Assembly (NCBI GenBank): GCA_937891125.1
Contig: CALAEZ010000242.1
Coordinates: 1 to 7,814 of the forward strand
Origin: an uncultured Treponema sp.
GTDB taxonomy: Bacteria > Spirochaetota > Spirochaetia > Treponematales > Treponemataceae
Direction of reading: 5' to 3'
DNA: 7,814 bases
Shown here: piece after piece, positions 5,073 through 7,814 of the stretch
How the letters are laid out: every line of letters starts with the position of its first letter
How positions within the stretch are numbered: the stretch's first letter is position 1
The notes under the pieces: model-generated
The model's database searches: none
What the model was told of the DNA's origin: nothing
The model's input: only the letters and a program-made list of their open reading frames with translations
Translations under genes and position numbers: made by a program

Positions 5073-5845
5073 TGCATACAAGACGTCTTTTTTGTGCCTT
5101 TTTTTTGCTGGCAGCGCCCGTTTCTCTTTTTGCAGAAAAAATCACCTTTAGTGCAGATTCCATGTCTGGCGTTGCCGGCGATAAGGCGACAAAAACAGCG
5201 CTCGTAGGGCACGCTTTCGTTAAAACAAAGGATATGGAAATTACTGCAGATGAAATTACGCTTGACGGCGAAGACTTTCGATTTATAACTGCTATTGGCA
5301 CCGTTACGGGAAAAAATAGCAAGAGTAATCTCGATTTTACCTGCGGTAAGCTCAGTTTTGACCGCACAACAGAGGTTGCCCGCATTGAAGACACAGTGCA
5401 TCTTGTTGACAACGAAAATAATGTAACGATTGATGCCCAGCTTGTTGATTACAATCAGAAAACAGAAATTGCGGTCATGCAGATAAGTGTGACGCTTAAA
5501 CAAAAGGATAACACCTGTACGTCGGCGTATGCGCTGTACCGCAAAAAGGCGCAAATGCTTGAAATGAGCGGAAATCCAAAAATTGTGCAGGGAGAAGACA
5601 CCTTCCGTGCGCAGGAGATTACGCTGAATCTGGACACGCAGGAAATTACGCTTGACGGCAGGGTAAGCGGCACGGTGACAGACAGCAAGAAGAGTTCAGA
5701 GTCAGAAGATGTGGTTGCCGATGGGGAGCCGAGAGATGACGCAGACGTAGACGATGAGCGTATGCTTGAAGCGCAAGATGAGGCACAAGCGTTTGCGGAA
5801 GATGAGAGCGAGCAGGCAAGCGAAGAGGATAGTAGCGATGAGTGA
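5069..5845 (+). CDS. lptA: LptA/OstA-like periplasmic lipopolysaccharide-bridge protein
   Basis: The protein has 258 residues. It has a signal peptide (RR at 5-6, hydrophobic 7-21, probable cleavage after Ala22 in SLFA|EK), so it should be periplasmic. The mature part (about 23-204) shows repeating OstA-type strands: ITFSADSMSGVAGDKATKT, MEITADEITLDGEDF, AIGTVTG, KLSFDRTTEVARIEDTVHLV, TFRAQEITLNLDTQEITLDG. In the family this jellyroll forms the groove that carries lipid A-type glycolipid across the periplasm between LptC and the outer-membrane LptD. The motif EITLDG occurs at both 62-67 and 192-197, encoded by the same 18 bases. The final 54 or so residues (about 205-258) are a strongly acidic tail rich in Glu, Asp, Ser and Ala, unlike E. 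coli LptA (185 residues). The start overlaps the lptC stop as ATGA. The family assignment is good; the cargo in this organism is not known from the sequence. Confidence 0.85.
   Translation: MMHTRRLFCAFFLLAAPVSLFAEKITFSADSMSGVAGDKATKTALVGHAFVKTKDMEITADEITLDGEDFRFITAIGTVTGKNSKSNLDFTCGKLSFDRTTEVARIEDTVHLVDNENNVTIDAQLVDYNQKTEIAVMQISVTLKQKDNTCTSAYALYRKKAQMLEMSGNPKIVQGEDTFRAQEITLNLDTQEITLDGRVSGTVTDSKKSSESEDVVADGEPRDDADVDDERMLEAQDEAQAFAEDESEQASEEDSSDE
5252..5269 (+). repeat. 18-bp exact direct repeat in lptA, copy 1 (copy 2 at 5642-5659)
   Basis: The same 18 bases occur at 5252-5269 and 5642-5659, 390 bp (130 codons) apart and in the same frame, both encoding EITLDG. A related copy at about 5615 encodes EITLNL. 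This is consistent with internal duplication of the jellyroll strand unit or strong constraint on one strand. Confidence 0.7.
5825..5829 (+). promoter_or_regulatory. Ribosome binding site that sets the lptB start
   Basis: GAGGA lies 8 bases before ATG 5838, within the last codons of lptA. It marks 5838 as the lptB start. The in-frame ATG at 5754, which would add 28 residues, has no comparable site and would read an Arg/Lys-rich sequence out of frame through the lptA acidic tail. Confidence 0.75.
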
Positions 5846-6689
5846 TGAAGAGCAGAATAGCGCACGGCAAGATGAGGCTGCAACAGCGGGAAAACAGCTT
5901 GCGGAAAATGTGTCTGCGGAAACGGTGCCCGCAGCAGAGCCACTTTCTGTGCCTGGTGAGCAGAAGCATACACTGCGCGTTTCAAGCCTGTATAAGTCGT
6001 TTGGCAAAAAGAAGGTTGTGCAGGGCGTTGATTTTTCCATGCAGACCGGCGAGGTACTCGGCTTACTTGGCCCGAATGGAGCCGGTAAAACGACAACGTT
6101 TTACATGATAGTCGGCTTTCACAAGCCAACGAGTGGCGGCATCTTTCTTGATGACCAGCATATTACGCCGCTTCCGATGTACAAGCGTGCGCGGCTTGGC
6201 ATTTCTTATCTGCCGCAGGAGCCGAGTGTATTTAGAAAGCTTACGGTGGAAGAAAATATTTGGTCGATTTTGGAGACACGGCGTGATTTAAGCCGGAAAG
6301 AGCGGCTGCAGCGCTTAGAGGAGCTTATCGAAGAATTTAACATCGGTCATATCCGCAAGCAGCCGGCGTTTACGCTGTCTGGTGGTGAGCGCCGGCGCAC
6401 CGAAATTGCGCGCTCGCTTGCCATTGAGCCGAAGTTTTTGCTGCTTGACGAGCCGTTTGCGGGTATTGACCCGATTGCGGTTGCTGACATTAAGGGCATG
6501 ATAAAGCTGCTTGCAAAGCGCGGTATCGGCATTCTGATTACTGACCACAACGTGCGTGACACGCTTGAAATTACCGACCGTGCAATTATCATCAGTACGG
6601 GGCAGATTCTGATTCAGGGCTCGCGGCAGGACATTATCGACAGCCCAGTTGCGCGCGAGATTTATTTAGGTGAAAGCTTTCATATGTGA
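5838..6689 (+). CDS. lptB: LptB, ATPase of the lipopolysaccharide export ABC transporter
   Basis: The protein has 283 residues from ATG 5838, chosen for the GAGGA site 8 bases upstream; the start overlaps the lptA stop by 8 bases. It is a cytoplasmic ATP-binding subunit whose dimer powers LptFG extraction of glycolipid from the inner membrane. All nucleotide-binding motifs are intact: Walker A GPNGAGKTT (78-86), Q-loop YLPQE (Gln127), signature LSGGE (180-184), Walker B LLLDEP (201-206), D-loop and H-loop ITDHN (His237). Features marking LptB among ABC ATPases are TTTFYMIVG after Walker A, SYLPQEPSVFRKLTVEENI, LLLDEPFAGIDPIAV and the C-terminal YLGESFHM. E. coli LptB (241 residues) begins about where residue 44 lies here, so residues 1-43 are an extra acidic, Ala-rich extension. 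LptF and LptG are not in the window, so the membrane partners are encoded elsewhere. Confidence 0.96.
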   Translation: MSDEEQNSARQDEAATAGKQLAENVSAETVPAAEPLSVPGEQKHTLRVSSLYKSFGKKKVVQGVDFSMQTGEVLGLLGPNGAGKTTTFYMIVGFHKPTSGGIFLDDQHITPLPMYKRARLGISYLPQEPSVFRKLTVEENIWSILETRRDLSRKERLQRLEELIEEFNIGHIRKQPAFTLSGGERRRTEIARSLAIEPKFLLLDEPFAGIDPIAVADIKGMIKLLAKRGIGILITDHNVRDTLEITDRAIIISTGQILIQGSRQDIIDSPVAREIYLGESFHM

Positions 6690-6710
6690 GCATTTTTTTG
6701 CTTTGCATGT

Positions 6711-6749
6711 AGCGCCATCCGTGCAGTGATGTGAGCGCCATCCATGGCG
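6711..6749. repeat. Direct repeat plus inverted repeat between lptB and polA, possible bidirectional terminator
   Basis: AGCGCCATCC occurs at 6711-6720 and again at 6734-6743. CGCCAT in either copy (6713-6718 or 6736-6741) can pair with ATGGCG at 6744-6749, so two mutually exclusive hairpins are possible. The element fills the 61-base gap between convergent lptB and polA. A run of seven T (6693-6699) lies upstream of it, on the wrong side for plus-strand termination. The repeats are seen directly; a terminator role is a guess. Confidence 0.35.
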
Positions 6750-6750
6750 G

Positions 6751-7814
6751 TTAGTGGAAGAGCCCCCAGTTGGCGCCGTATTCGATTGAAACGCGCAGCG
6801 GCACGCGCAGGCGGTAGGCAGCTTCCATCTTGCTTTTCAAAATTGCAATCGTGCTGTCAATTGCGCGCTTGTCGTCCGGACACTCCAGAATAAGCTCATC
6901 ATGCACCTGCAGCAAAAGGCGCGCACCGGTCGGCGCTTCGTGCAGGGCGCGGTCAACGTCTATCATCGCTTTTTTTACAATGTCAGCAGCACTTCCCTGA
7001 ATCGGCGTGTTTGTTGCAATACGCTCCGCGCCCGCCTTCTCAAGCTTGTTTGCGCTCCGTATGCCAGGAATAAAGCGCCTGCGTCCGCTGATTGTTTCGA
7101 CATAGCCCGTTTCTTCTGCTTTTAGCACGGTGTCGCTTATAAAGCGCTGAATATCTGCATACAGCGCAAAATAGCTGTCGATAAACTCTTGTGCGTGCGC
7201 TCTCGGTATGCCCAGCTCGCGTGAAAGGCGGAAGGCGCTCATGCCATACATGACACCAAAATTGATTGTTTTAGCGCTGCGCCGCTGTTCAGGCGTTACT
7301 TCGTCAGGTGAAACGCCGTAGATGAGCGCTGCAGTGGCGCGGTGCACGTCTTCGCCGGCCGCAAAGGCTGCAGAAAGATTTTTGTCGCCACTTAAATGAG
7401 CAAGCACCACAAGCTCAATCTGGGCGTAGTCGGCACTGATGAGCACGGTGCCGGGCGCCGCTGTAAAGGCGCTTCTGATTTTGCGTCCCGCTTCTACGCG
7501 GACGGGTATGTTCTGCAGGTTCGGGTCGCGGCTTGAAAGGCGTCCGGTTGCCGTTCCTGTCTGCATAAAGCTCGTATGCACGCGCCCGGCGTTGTCACAA
7601 AGTGCAGGCAGCGTGTCAACATACGTTGAAAGCAGCTTGCTTTTTTCGCGGTACTCAAGCACCTTTTGTGGCACGGGATCCTGCTCGCTCAGCTCCTCAA
7701 GTACTGCCGTGTCGGTTGAAAAGCCGCGCTTGTTTTTCTTTCCAGGCGTAAGCCCGCGCTCTTCAAACAGCACCTTCTGCAGCTGCAGCGGAGAGGCGAT
7801 GTTAAACTCGTGCC
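6751..7814 (-). CDS. polA: DNA polymerase I, C-terminal polymerase domain (5' end outside window)
   Basis: The window holds the last 353 residues, from HEFNIASPLQLQK at the right edge to WGLFH and TAA (6753-6751). The reading frame runs off at 7814, so the GTG at 7773 is an internal valine, not a start. This is family A polymerase, which fills gaps in replication and repair in the cytoplasm. Motifs in order, numbered from the first full codon in view: TGRLSSRDPNLQNIP (89-103), motif A SADYAQIEL with catalytic Asp128, O-helix RRSAKTINFGVMYGMS (177-192), TNTPIQGSAADI (267-278) and motif C QVHDEL with Asp305. The nucleotide-handling Arg, Lys, Phe and Tyr of the O-helix are all present, so the domain should be active. 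Motif A reads IELVVLAH, where most family members have IELR. The 5'-nuclease and any 3'-5' exonuclease domain lie outside the window. No sign of frameshift. Confidence 0.97.
   Translation of the reverse strand, partial: HEFNIASPLQLQKVLFEERGLTPGKKNKRGFSTDTAVLEELSEQDPVPQKVLEYREKSKLLSTYVDTLPALCDNAGRVHTSFMQTGTATGRLSSRDPNLQNIPVRVEAGRKIRSAFTAAPGTVLISADYAQIELVVLAHLSGDKNLSAAFAAGEDVHRATAALIYGVSPDEVTPEQRRSAKTINFGVMYGMSAFRLSRELGIPRAHAQEFIDSYFALYADIQRFISDTVLKAEETGYVETISGRRRFIPGIRSANKLEKAGAERIATNTPIQGSAADIVKKAMIDVDRALHEAPTGARLLLQVHDELILECPDDKRAIDSTIAILKSKMEAAYRLRVPLRVSIEYGANWGLFH

Noticed and set aside
4922..5554. Minus-strand ORFs of 172-210 codons opposite lptC/lptA
   Set aside because: Antisense to well-supported genes with overlapping SD sites; products rich in Arg, His, Ser and Leu, with no family signal.
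5754..5837. Longer LptB start adding 28 residues
   Set aside because: The extra residues are Arg/Lys-rich nonsense read out of frame through the LptA acidic tail, while ATG 5838 has GAGGA 8 bases upstream.
6672..6702. lptB terminator from the GAAAGCTTTC palindrome (6672-6681) and T-run (6693-6699)
   Set aside because: The palindrome lies inside lptB, has no loop, makes at best a 4-bp stem and is separated from the T-run by 11 bases.
7771..7773. GTG 7773 as start of a separate polymerase gene
   Set aside because: The same frame stays open to the window edge and reads HEFNIASPLQLQK, the normal upstream sequence of family A polymerases.
1..7814. Mobile element, CRISPR array, toxin-antitoxin or phage defence module
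   Set aside because: No transposase, integrase, regular spacer array, paired small ORFs or nuclease/helicase motifs are visible; the gene set is core metabolism and envelope.

Overview
The window looks like chromosomal core sequence from a spirochaete, most likely Treponema-like. This rests on four things: the divergent PyrG sequence, a probable LptC lipoprotein with a loose FFSC lipobox, an LptC-LptA-LptB gene order of the kind I recall from treponemes, and mid-range base composition. The genus is an inference from the proteins; no rRNA or other marker gene is present. I see no tRNA or rRNA genes, insertion sequences, CRISPR arrays or phage genes.

Layout. Positions 1-248 hold the 3' end of a branched-chain aminotransferase gene (+). 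Converging on it is a long minus-strand gene (290 to about 2749) for a two-helix membrane protein with a large extracytoplasmic domain and an acidic repeat domain of about 12 residues per unit. I do not recognise its function. A short divergent spacer (2750-2826) carries a good promoter candidate for the plus-strand operon pyrG-lptC-lptA-lptB (2827-6689), whose genes overlap by 4, 4 and 8 bases. The operon converges on the 3' two-thirds or so of the polymerase domain of DNA polymerase I (polA, minus strand, 6751 to beyond the right edge). No stretch over about 80 bases is without a gene.

How the genes fit together. PyrG makes CTP, which supplies nucleic acids, CDP-diacylglycerol phospholipids and, where present, CMP-activated envelope sugars. 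LptC, LptA and LptB are parts of the bridge that moves lipopolysaccharide-type glycolipid from inner to outer membrane. The overlaps imply coupled expression of a nucleotide enzyme with envelope export.

The most striking point is in PyrG. The synthetase half looks complete, but in the glutaminase half the nucleophilic cysteine of the GICLGMQ motif is aspartate (GIDLGMQ, codon 3973-3975). The oxyanion-hole glycine is Asn, the glutamine-binding Arg is Lys, and a His near the ammonia tunnel is Gln. The His and Glu of the catalytic triad remain. This predicts a CTP synthase that cannot use glutamine and depends on free ammonia, or on ammonia from a partner. Secondary points are the lipoprotein form of LptC, acidic Ala-rich tails at three successive operon gene products, a possibly leaderless pyrG mRNA, and the repeat-bearing membrane protein.
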